Below are positions 16,607-23,758 of a stretch of DNA of 49,945 bases, piece by piece. Positions within the stretch are counted from its first letter, which is position 1. Every line of letters begins with the position of its first letter. Under the pieces are notes generated by a model that was given only the letters and a program-made list of their open reading frames with translations, was not told where the DNA came from and searched no databases. A program made the position numbers and the translations under genes. This DNA comes from Paenibacillus plantiphilus (GTDB lineage Bacteria; Bacillota; Bacilli; Paenibacillales; Paenibacillaceae), in NCBI RefSeq assembly GCF_927798095.1, contig NZ_CAKMMF010000037.1, forward strand, positions 1 through 49,945. Direction: 5' to 3'.

Positions 16607-17140
16607 ATGATGAAATGGTGGAGAGAAAATGTATGGGCGGCCGGTATTCTAACTATAATTCGACTGGTGCTTGGCTACAAATGGCTGATTGCAGGGTGGG
16701 GCAAAATAACAGGCGAGAAGGCATTCGACGCTACGGGCTTCCTGAATGGGGCGCTGGCTAAACCGGTTATGGACAAGGCGACGGGCGAAGCGGTCTACCC
16801 GACCTTCAATGCTTTCCTCGAAAATTTCGCGCTGCCGAATGTGAAGCTTATTAACATCCTCATCCCATGGGGCGAATTCCTTGTAGGCCTTGGCCTTATA
16901 CTCGGAGCTTTGACTATAACGGCTGCGTTCTTCGGCTTATTGATGAACTTCATGTTCATGTTCGCAGGAACGGTAAGCACGAATCCTTGGTTAACGCTGC
17001 TGGGCATTCTGGTTATCGTCGGTGGCGCCAACGCTGGCCGCTTCGGATTAGACCGCTACATTCTGCCTGTACTCAACAAGAAGTTCAACCAAATTTTCCG
17101 CCGCAAACCGAACAATAGGGCAACAGATGCCGGCGTTTAG
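16607..17140 (+). CDS. DoxX-family membrane protein
   Basis: 177 residues with about four membrane segments (roughly 10-30, 85-105, 110-130, 130-150). The pattern LGYKWLIAGWGKITG, PWGEFLVGLGLILG and GANAGRFGLDRYI is typical of DoxX/DoxD-like proteins, which in some organisms act with thiosulfate or quinone redox. The ATG at 16607 is nine bases after GGAGGA; the GTG at 16598 abuts that site. It follows the small C-x2-C frame under an FNR-type promoter, so its role is probably linked to low-oxygen or redox conditions. The exact substrate is unknown. Confidence 0.85.
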   Translation: MMKWWRENVWAAGILTIIRLVLGYKWLIAGWGKITGEKAFDATGFLNGALAKPVMDKATGEAVYPTFNAFLENFALPNVKLINILIPWGEFLVGLGLILGALTITAAFFGLLMNFMFMFAGTVSTNPWLTLLGILVIVGGANAGRFGLDRYILPVLNKKFNQIFRRKPNNRATDAGV

Positions 17141-17248
17141 TTAGCAAGAAGCTCTCAGCGCGGTGGGGTGGACGGGTGTCACCACACGCCGGCTGCAGCT
17201 TCGCTGGAAGGTCTTTGCCAAAGGAATGAAGCAAGCCGTTAGGCGCTT

Positions 17249-17284
17249 CAACCAGACTGTCCTCGCAAAGGGCAGTCTGGTTTA
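17249..17284 (+). terminator. terminator after DoxX gene
   Basis: AACCAGACTG-CC pairs with GG-CAGTCTGGTT, with the short loop TCGCAAA, and ends in TTT. It lies about 110 bases downstream of the DoxX stop. Confidence 0.8.
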
Positions 17285-17355
17285 AAGTCAACTTACATAC
17301 AGGGGATAGGTCATTCTTCAATATATTTCGTTCAATAAGGAGGTTGAATGATTTG

Positions 17356-17892
17356 ATGCATAAGGCAATGGTGAGACGTCGTCGGGAAGAGCTTCCTCAT
17401 CCATCTGAACTGATCGTTATGCTGGGACAGCTGCGGAAGGAGCATATCGAATTGCGGTTTATGATTGAGCGGATCGAGTGGGCGGCTGATGGTGTTGAGC
17501 GAATGGTTGACGTGTTGGCTGCTGCGAATGAGCTGAGAGAATTGAAGGCATCGATCCGCGAGTTCATGGAGAAGCTGGAGCAGCATGCGGCTTGGGAGGA
17601 AGAAACGCTGCTTCCTTTCATTAACGAATATTTCCGCCGCTCCTACAACCATAGAATCGATGATTCCATCTGGACAATGGAAAAGGATCACGAGATGGGA
17701 CGCATGTATATGGAGCAGTTTCTCCGCAGAGTGAGCGAGATCGATGCGCATCCTAATGCAGGGATGGTGGCCGAGGCGGTACGCTGCCTGCTGCAAGGCT
17801 GCGTGCTGCTCAGAGAGCATCTCCGAATAGAGGAGCAGATTGTTTTTCCGCTCGCTGAAGGAATGCTGAGCGGTTCCAGTGGACTGAAATGA
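17356..17892 (+). CDS. hemerythrin-like (HHE domain) protein
   Basis: 178 residues, all helical, with the ligand pattern of hemerythrin-type di-iron proteins: KEH (His30), QHAAWEEE (His77, Glu81/82), KDHEMG (His112) and REHLRIEEQIVFP (His155, Glu159/160). Such proteins bind oxygen or NO, or hand iron to clusters. AAGGAGG ends at 17343; the ATG at 17356 is 12 bases on and a TTG at 17353 nine bases on, so the start is slightly uncertain. It follows the DoxX operon but has a terminator in between, so it probably has its own promoter. A role in nitrosative or oxygen stress near nirB is plausible. Confidence 0.85.
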   Translation: MHKAMVRRRREELPHPSELIVMLGQLRKEHIELRFMIERIEWAADGVERMVDVLAAANELRELKASIREFMEKLEQHAAWEEETLLPFINEYFRRSYNHRIDDSIWTMEKDHEMGRMYMEQFLRRVSEIDAHPNAGMVAEAVRCLLQGCVLLREHLRIEEQIVFPLAEGMLSGSSGLK

Positions 17893-18043
17893 TCGTAAGC
17901 GCTTCCCTAAATGAACTAAGAAATGATGTTTGGAGCTGCTCATTTAAGTGAATCGCATACAGGTCGCAAACAGGTCGCATGCAGGCGTGTGGTTCATGCT
18001 GAATGCGGACATGCGGCAGCGAATTAGCTGGAACGAATTTCTC

Positions 18044-18074
18044 AGTATCCCTGACAATAGCTGTCAGGGATACT
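18044..18074. promoter_or_regulatory. perfect 13-bp inverted repeat
   Basis: AGTATCCCTGACA - ATAGC - TGTCAGGGATACT, without mismatch. No T-run follows on the plus strand. It could be an operator or attenuator for the hydrolase just downstream, or a weak terminator for the hemerythrin-like gene. Confidence 0.6.
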
Positions 18075-18117
18075 GTTATATGATGGGGGCATGAAGATAA
18101 GGGGAGTGTTGCAGGAA

Positions 18118-18921
18118 ATGGAAGAAGGCATTGGCAAGAGGGATATCGTTGAGATATCTGATAGCGACAGGCGATTGAATAGGATGGAAACTAGTGAAGC
18201 TGTTGGTTTTGTCATGCTGCATGGCGCTGGATTGGGAGCTTGGATTTGGCAGGATACGGTGTCACGAATGGAGCATCCCGTTCTTGCAATTGATTTGCCC
18301 GGAAGAGGCAAGCATGCCAATACGCTGACGAAAGAGCTGACGTTTCAGCAGTATGTGGAGGCCGTGCTTGCTGAGGTTGATTCGTTCAACCCCCGGAAGC
18401 TGATCCTGGTCTGCCATTCGATAAGCGGCCTTATCGGTCTTGAAATTGCGAGCCTGCGCAAGGATCGTATTGTCGGGTTTATTGCAGTCGGAGCGGCTAT
18501 TCCTTCGGGGAATGGCTCATTTCTCTCCTGCATCCCCGGCATGCAGCGAGCATTCCTTAGCGTGATGCTTGCGGTCGCAGGCACGAAGCCCCCGGCTTCC
18601 GCTATTCGGAGCGGATTATGCAGCGATCTTGACGATCATCTGGCAGCAAGGGTCGTAGAGCGTTTCGTTCCCGAATCGAGAAAAATATATACAGAGAAGC
18701 TGACGCGCAGAGGAACCCCGCACAATGCTCTATATGTGCTGTTGAAGCAGGATCGGCAGTTCCAGCCGAGCCTGCAGAAGCGGATGGCTGAGAATCTGCA
18801 AGCGAGCGAGACAGCAGAGCTTGATTCCGGGCATCTGCCTATGTTAAGTAAGCCTGAAGAACTAGCGCAAATCTGCAAGCAATATGCGGAGTCAATTGGT
18901 GGAGGGGTTCAACGGGCATAG
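18118..18921 (+). CDS. alpha/beta hydrolase
   Basis: 267 residues from the ATG at 18118 (GGGGAG 11 bases upstream); the ATG at 18091 is an alternative, and METSEAVGF at 18184 is closer to where the conserved fold begins. Oxyanion region MLHGAGLGAW, nucleophile Ser in VCHSISGLIG and catalytic His in ELDSGHLPML resemble the plant methylesterase / hydroxynitrile lyase-like branch. The substrate is unknown. It stands alone between a dyad and the c-di-GMP cassette. Confidence 0.85.
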   Translation: MEEGIGKRDIVEISDSDRRLNRMETSEAVGFVMLHGAGLGAWIWQDTVSRMEHPVLAIDLPGRGKHANTLTKELTFQQYVEAVLAEVDSFNPRKLILVCHSISGLIGLEIASLRKDRIVGFIAVGAAIPSGNGSFLSCIPGMQRAFLSVMLAVAGTKPPASAIRSGLCSDLDDHLAARVVERFVPESRKIYTEKLTRRGTPHNALYVLLKQDRQFQPSLQKRMAENLQASETAELDSGHLPMLSKPEELAQICKQYAESIGGGVQRA

Positions 18922-19027
18922 CGGAAGTAAAGATAATATGATTTTTTAAGTTGTCTTTTACTTAATCTTGAAGGAATGAATCGAAATTTGTCGAATATGC
19001 TCTTAATGAACTATTAGGAGGCCTTCA

Positions 19028-20542
19028 ATGATACCGCTTGTTGCAACCCTTGCAGGTATTGTATTTTTGGCCGGATCGTTTCTACGGTTTTATTTGCCGC
19101 TATTTTGGAATAAGCTGCTGTTATGTGTATGCTCGTTTGTACTCATGGAAGTCATTCTAAAAAACGATTTCGGTGATTTTTCTTTGTTTTTGAACGGGTC
19201 CTTCGTACTATTGGCTTCTTATAGCTTTTCTTGGTATGGTGCGCTCATCTCTGTGCTGCTCATTACGTTATTGCCCTATAACGGCGCCGAGATTCAATGG
19301 TATCCTATGCCCATGACTGTGCTTCTATTAACAGGGGTTGTAGGCTTAGTGTTCCATCGCCAGTTAAGAAGGAAGCTGGCATCGGAGACCGTCTGGCAGA
19401 CGCAGCTGTACAAGCAATCGAGACATCTGTCTATTCTGAAGGAGATCGGAATCGCGATTCAAAGCACGATGGAGCTTGGCAAGCTGCTGCACATTATTTT
19501 GACAGCGATTACTGCCGGGTATGGATTGGGCTTTAATCGGGCGCTGCTCTTCCTGATTGATGAAAGCGATTCCCGTTTGAAGGGCGAGCTTGGCATCGGC
19601 TCCATGAATGAGGAGGAAGGCATCGCCATTTGGAATGCGGTGGTCAATACTCGAATGGATTTGGGCGATTTCATCGATATGAAGGACGAGAAGCAGGTTC
19701 ATGACTATGAGCTGAATGGACTGCTGCGCGATACGGTTATCCCGATAACCTCGAATCATATTATCGGGCTTGCCATAACAGAGCAAAAGCCTTATATCGT
19801 TCGTGAGATTGATCGAAATGATCCCTTACAGTTAATGATAGCTGCGAGATTCCTCATGACCTCGTTCGCTGTTATCCCGATGCTGAATCAGGGCAAGGCG
19901 CTGGGCATTATTATTGTCGATAATAATATTAATCATGAGCCGCTTGATCTGGAGGAAGTGGACAGCATTGTTCCTCTGGCAGCCCAGGCTTCTATTGCGA
20001 TTGAGAATTCACGTTTGTACAAGCGGACGCAGCAGATGTCGATAACGGATGGTTTAACAGGTCTGTATAATCAGCGCTACTTGCAGGAGACGCTGCATAA
20101 GCTTGCTGCACAAGCGGATCAGAATGGCAGTCCACTGGGATTGATCATTCTAGATATCGATTTCTTCAAGCATTACAATGATACGAACGGGCATCTGGAA
20201 GGCAACAAGGTATTGATAGAGCTTGCCCGAATAATAACGAAGTCAGTGGACAAGCTGCATGTTCCTTGCCGTTTTGGAGGGGAGGAATTTGTTGTGCTTC
20301 TGCCGGAAACTTCACTTGAAGGGGCGCAGCGCACGGCTGAACAGATTCGTTCCTTGGTTGAGCAATTCCCTTTCCACAATGCACAGTCACAGCCGAATGG
20401 CGCGGTGACGGTGAGTGTTGGGCTGGCTTCTTACCGGCATGGGATGAGCATTCAACAGCTGCAGGATCGGGCCGATACTGCGCTCTATGAAGCGAAGAGA
20501 AACGGCAAGAATCAGGTCATTGTATATCGGGAGGGGGCTTGA
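19028..20542 (+). CDS. membrane-bound GAF-GGDEF diguanylate cyclase
   Basis: 504 residues. Several hydrophobic segments in the first 115 residues, then a GAF-like sensor domain (about 135-330), then a C-terminal GGDEF domain (about 335-500) with SITDGLTGLYNQRYLQ, DIDFFKHYND and the active-site loop RFGGEEF (about 415-421). It should make cyclic di-GMP from GTP. An inhibitory RxxD I-site five residues before GGEEF is not clear. AGGAGG lies six bases before the ATG. It overlaps the next small gene and is likely in one operon with the HD-GYP protein. Confidence 0.93.
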   Translation: MIPLVATLAGIVFLAGSFLRFYLPLFWNKLLLCVCSFVLMEVILKNDFGDFSLFLNGSFVLLASYSFSWYGALISVLLITLLPYNGAEIQWYPMPMTVLLLTGVVGLVFHRQLRRKLASETVWQTQLYKQSRHLSILKEIGIAIQSTMELGKLLHIILTAITAGYGLGFNRALLFLIDESDSRLKGELGIGSMNEEEGIAIWNAVVNTRMDLGDFIDMKDEKQVHDYELNGLLRDTVIPITSNHIIGLAITEQKPYIVREIDRNDPLQLMIAARFLMTSFAVIPMLNQGKALGIIIVDNNINHEPLDLEEVDSIVPLAAQASIAIENSRLYKRTQQMSITDGLTGLYNQRYLQETLHKLAAQADQNGSPLGLIILDIDFFKHYNDTNGHLEGNKVLIELARIITKSVDKLHVPCRFGGEEFVVLLPETSLEGAQRTAEQIRSLVEQFPFHNAQSQPNGAVTVSVGLASYRHGMSIQQLQDRADTALYEAKRNGKNQVIVYREGA

Positions 20543-20547
20543 TTACA

Positions 20548-21045
20548 GTGATCAATGCACTACAAACCATTCTGCTGCTGCTGCTCGCCGTAGTAGCCCT
20601 GCTAGGAAGCAGATGGGGGTACTTGCTGTACCTCCGCCTATTCACCAGAGAGCAATTGAAGCGCTTGGACAATACGTCGTTGGAGGATCTGAGGTTCTCA
20701 TTCGACAGAATGGTCTACGCTATACCGCTGCCAACGAATCAGCCGTCCATCGTGCAGGCGGAGAAGGAACGCTTCCGTATCGTTGAAGATTTTGACTCCT
20801 GGATCTATCCCAGGTTGAATGGCGTTCGGGTATTATTGAAGCCTAAGCAGGGTGAAGAGCTGCTGATCGCTTACATGTCCGCTGACCAATTCCGAGTGCC
20901 TGTCCTGGATCGGCTATTGATAGACGGCAGCATCAATAGACAAATATATCGCCGCATTAGTGCGACCAAGCTTACCATGCTATCGACCAAAGAGGAGATT
21001 ATTGGAGAGGTGTATTCCAAAATTCATAATAAGCGGTTCTCATAA
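20548..21045 (+). CDS. small membrane-anchored protein in the c-di-GMP cassette
   Basis: 165 residues, not recognised. One N-terminal membrane helix (about residues 5-25, ILLLLLAVVALLGS), then a soluble, probably cytoplasmic domain with RFSFDRMVYAIPLP, FDSWIYPRLNGVRVLL and TKLTMLSTKEEIIGEVY. The GTG at 20548 fits GGGAGGGGG ten bases upstream; a TTG at 20539 overlapping the previous stop is possible. It sits between a diguanylate cyclase and an HD-GYP protein, so it may take part in c-di-GMP signalling, an inference from position alone. Confidence 0.75.
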   Translation: MINALQTILLLLLAVVALLGSRWGYLLYLRLFTREQLKRLDNTSLEDLRFSFDRMVYAIPLPTNQPSIVQAEKERFRIVEDFDSWIYPRLNGVRVLLKPKQGEELLIAYMSADQFRVPVLDRLLIDGSINRQIYRRISATKLTMLSTKEEIIGEVYSKIHNKRFS

Positions 21046-21074
21046 ACAGTGTAACGAGCGAAGAAGGAGACTAC

Positions 21075-22070
21075 ATGAATTCACAGCTGCACACATTCCT
21101 GTCGTTGGCGGATGCTGTTATTATTACGGATGAGAGTCATACTATATTAGCAGTTAATGAGACCTATGAAAGGGTTACAGGTTACTCCGCAAGCAACATT
21201 GTCGGCAAGAAAGCGGCTATTTTGCGGAGCCCGTATACCCCAAAAGAGACGCATAACTGCATGAAGGAAGCGATCCATTCCGGTCGTCCGTGGTCGGGCG
21301 TATTCACGAATTATAAGCAGAATCAAGAGCTGTGGCATTCCTCTATTACAATTACTCCCTTCGACATCGACGGGGAGCTTTATTTTGTAGGCATGTTTCG
21401 TGAGCTTGAGCAGCTTGCAAGCGGGTATTATCTCGATGATGGACGGGTTAGACAGATCCAGGGCTCCTTGTTGAAGGTGCTTGCTATTTCCTGTGAGATT
21501 CGCGACCCTGGCATCGAATCACATCTGCTGAGGGTGCGGCAATTAACGGAGAAGCTTGTGCTCATGCATAATGACAGGCTCGGATTAGGCATGGTGCGTG
21601 AAGCAATGTCCCGAATTGCTCATGCCAGCATCCTTCACGACATTGGCAAATCGTCTATACCGGAAGGCATTCTCTATAAGCCAGGGCCTCTTGCCCATTA
21701 TGAGCGGACCATTATTGAGATGCACACGCTGATCGGCGTGGACATTCTGGACAAGATCTACGCAGAGCTCAATGATGAGTTGTTCGAGAGCGAGCTGTCT
21801 ACAGCCAAAAATATTATTTTGCATCATCATGAGAAGTGGGACGGAACCGGTTACCCGCACGGCCTGCAAGGAAGCGATATTCCGCTTGAAGCCCGTATCG
21901 TCAGTGTTGTCGATGTATTCGATGCGTTAACGAGCAAGCGGCCCTACAAGGAAAAGTGGAGCGTAGAGCGTTCTATTCAATATCTCATTGATCAGAGAGG
22001 CCAGCAGTTCGATTCGGACATCGTTGATTCCTTCGTGGCTCTGTTTGAGGATGGGCAATTCGATATTTGA
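21075..22070 (+). CDS. PAS/HD-GYP domain protein (probable c-di-GMP phosphodiesterase)
   Basis: 331 residues. N-terminal PAS domain (about 5-115; ADAVIITDESHTILAVNETY and VTGYSASNIVGKK). C-terminal HD-GYP domain with HDIGKSSIPEGIL (His188-Asp189), HHHEKWDGTGYPHGL and ARIVSVVDVFDALTSKRPYK, the complete hallmark set. It should hydrolyse c-di-GMP and oppose the GGDEF protein encoded 5' of it. GAAGGAG lies before the ATG. The gap to the preceding gene is 29 bases, so the three genes likely form one operon. Confidence 0.92.
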   Translation: MNSQLHTFLSLADAVIITDESHTILAVNETYERVTGYSASNIVGKKAAILRSPYTPKETHNCMKEAIHSGRPWSGVFTNYKQNQELWHSSITITPFDIDGELYFVGMFRELEQLASGYYLDDGRVRQIQGSLLKVLAISCEIRDPGIESHLLRVRQLTEKLVLMHNDRLGLGMVREAMSRIAHASILHDIGKSSIPEGILYKPGPLAHYERTIIEMHTLIGVDILDKIYAELNDELFESELSTAKNIILHHHEKWDGTGYPHGLQGSDIPLEARIVSVVDVFDALTSKRPYKEKWSVERSIQYLIDQRGQQFDSDIVDSFVALFEDGQFDI

Positions 22071-22191
22071 GCAGGCATGCGGGCGAAGTATAACAGTAGC
22101 AGAGGAGGCGACGGATACGAGTAAGTATGGAGCCTTCTGAGCATATGTTTCTTGCTAAGAGAAAGATATGAACAGAATGCGAGGGATTAAC

Positions 22192-23034
22192 GTGATTAAA
22201 GAGTTGGAAGTCCAACAGTATGCTGCAATCCGGCCATTGCTGGAGGGCATGGGGAGAAATCCGGTTATTGAGGGCGTTATTGACGGCAATAATCGGGGGA
22301 GAATTTTCGCGGATCATGCACAAGCGCCAACAGCTGCTTTCGTGTGGGCGAAGAATGAAATGTTCTATCTTCTTGGAGCTGGGGGCGAACAGAGCAAGGG
22401 ATTCAATGGGCAACTGGAGCATTTTATTATTCAGACGATCAAGCCCCTGGCGTTAGCTGACGGCGAGGATTATTTCAACATGGAGATACCCTCCTATCCC
22501 TGCTGGCAATCTACGATTGACAGCTATTTCCGCAATCAGCTTAACAGGGGAGAACGGGTTCCTTTTATATTTCGGAGGGATCAGTTTCAACTGCGGCGGC
22601 TTGCGAATACAGCCTCTCTTGCGAGCGGCTACGAGCTCAGAGCAATTGACCGCATCGCGATCGAGATGGATACGGAGCGGACAATGACGAAGGAGATTCT
22701 GAAATTCTGGGAATCGATAGAGCAGTTTATGAGCATGGGAATTGGATACTGTGTGATGAAAGGGCATGAGGTTGTCGGCACATGTCTATCTGTATTTGTC
22801 AGCGGCGACGATTATGAGATCGGCATAAACACGTACAACACCGAGCATCGGGGCAAAGGGCTTGCAACTGCGATGGCGATGCATTTCATCACCGCCTGTC
22901 TCCATCGAGGCGGAGTGCCGCATTGGACGACAGAGAGTTTTCGGCTCGATTCGATTGCCATCGCGAACAAGCTTGGCTTCGAGCAGCTTCCGAATTACCC
23001 TGTCTACTACCATTCGTTTGAAGAGCTTTTGTAG
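22192..23034 (+). CDS. GNAT-family N-acetyltransferase
   Basis: 280 residues from the GTG at 22192, chosen because GCGAGGG lies six bases upstream; an ATG at 22168 would add eight residues. The C-terminal third has the acetyl-CoA-binding pattern GINTYNTEHRGKGLATAMA followed by NKLGFE. The layout of a long N-terminal part and C-terminal GNAT domain resembles the ZmaR-like group, some of which modify antibiotics, but the substrate cannot be deduced. It is a single gene ended by a hairpin. Confidence 0.85.
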   Translation: MIKELEVQQYAAIRPLLEGMGRNPVIEGVIDGNNRGRIFADHAQAPTAAFVWAKNEMFYLLGAGGEQSKGFNGQLEHFIIQTIKPLALADGEDYFNMEIPSYPCWQSTIDSYFRNQLNRGERVPFIFRRDQFQLRRLANTASLASGYELRAIDRIAIEMDTERTMTKEILKFWESIEQFMSMGIGYCVMKGHEVVGTCLSVFVSGDDYEIGINTYNTEHRGKGLATAMAMHFITACLHRGGVPHWTTESFRLDSIAIANKLGFEQLPNYPVYYHSFEELL

Positions 23035-23061
23035 ATAATTCTGCATGGCATGCTGAATAGA

Positions 23062-23108
23062 GTCACAGAGAGGCTGCTGCGTTAAGTCGCGGCTTCTCTG
23101 TGGCTATT
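23062..23108. terminator. hairpin between converging genes
   Basis: CACAGAGAGG-CTGC pairs with GCGG-CTTCTCTGTG; GGCTATTTTATT follows. It sits between the converging acetyltransferase and lipoprotein genes and may serve both. Confidence 0.7.
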
Positions 23109-23498
23109 TTATTGCCCGTTTAAGAGAACAATTTCTTGTGCGGCAAAGCTTCTGTTGTCCTCGCTAATATTTTGCGGCGTAGCGAGTGTGATTCGAATGA
23201 GATCTCCCTGTGAGAAATCCGCCATTTGCAACGGTTTTCCCTCTTGATCCTTAAAATGTGTGCTGCTATCAATTCCTATTCGGCACATGTAGCCTATAGC
23301 ATCGATGCTACCATTCTTCCCTCTATTGACTTCATCGGAGCAGTTCACAGTAAATTCGTTCTCACTCGTACTCTCAATGGTATCCTCGAATGATTGGACG
23401 GGGTTGCCGCATGCGGACATCATAAAGCAGAACATTGCTAGCGCCAGCACGGTCTTCTTAATAAGAATCTCTCCTATCCTATAACAAACAACGTTCAC
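23109..23498 (-). CDS. small lipoprotein with unusual start
   Basis: 129 residues from the GTG at 23498, but the layout suggests a shorter product. AGGAGAG lies inside that frame and is followed six bases later by ATT-AAG-AAG, so translation from the rare start ATT at 23462 would give a textbook lipoprotein signal (KKTVLALAMFCFMMSAC, lipobox MSAC). The mature part is about 100 residues, with FTVNCSDEVN and a DUF3221-like pattern (SQGDLIRITLATP). Function unknown. It may have lost an ATG by point mutation, or use ATT as in infC. Confidence 0.7.
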   Translation of the reverse strand: MNVVCYRIGEILIKKTVLALAMFCFMMSACGNPVQSFEDTIESTSENEFTVNCSDEVNRGKNGSIDAIGYMCRIGIDSSTHFKDQEGKPLQMADFSQGDLIRITLATPQNISEDNRSFAAQEIVLLNGQ

Positions 23499-23758
23499 TT
23501 CTTGTTTTCAATAACGTCGGTGAGTAGCTTATTGTTGCAGTTTGTTTGCAAGGATGAGAGCTGCATATATTTTGCGCTGGCCAGTAACGGGCTGCTGTTG
23601 GTTTGACTTGTTGGATGGGGCAATTTGTGCGATAGTAGCTTTTATTGATTAAATCGGGAAGAAACAGGTCAAGCTCGGGTAAGATTAAGGGAGAAACGTC
23701 CGCTGCGGGATTCGGAGCAACGCGGTATTTTTTCATTGTGAGAGAGGTAGTATGCGAC

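Noticed and set aside
23645..23758. N-terminal extension of the helicase
   Set aside because: The extra 38 residues are not helicase-like and the ATG at 23759 begins at the usual N-terminus with a ribosome site.
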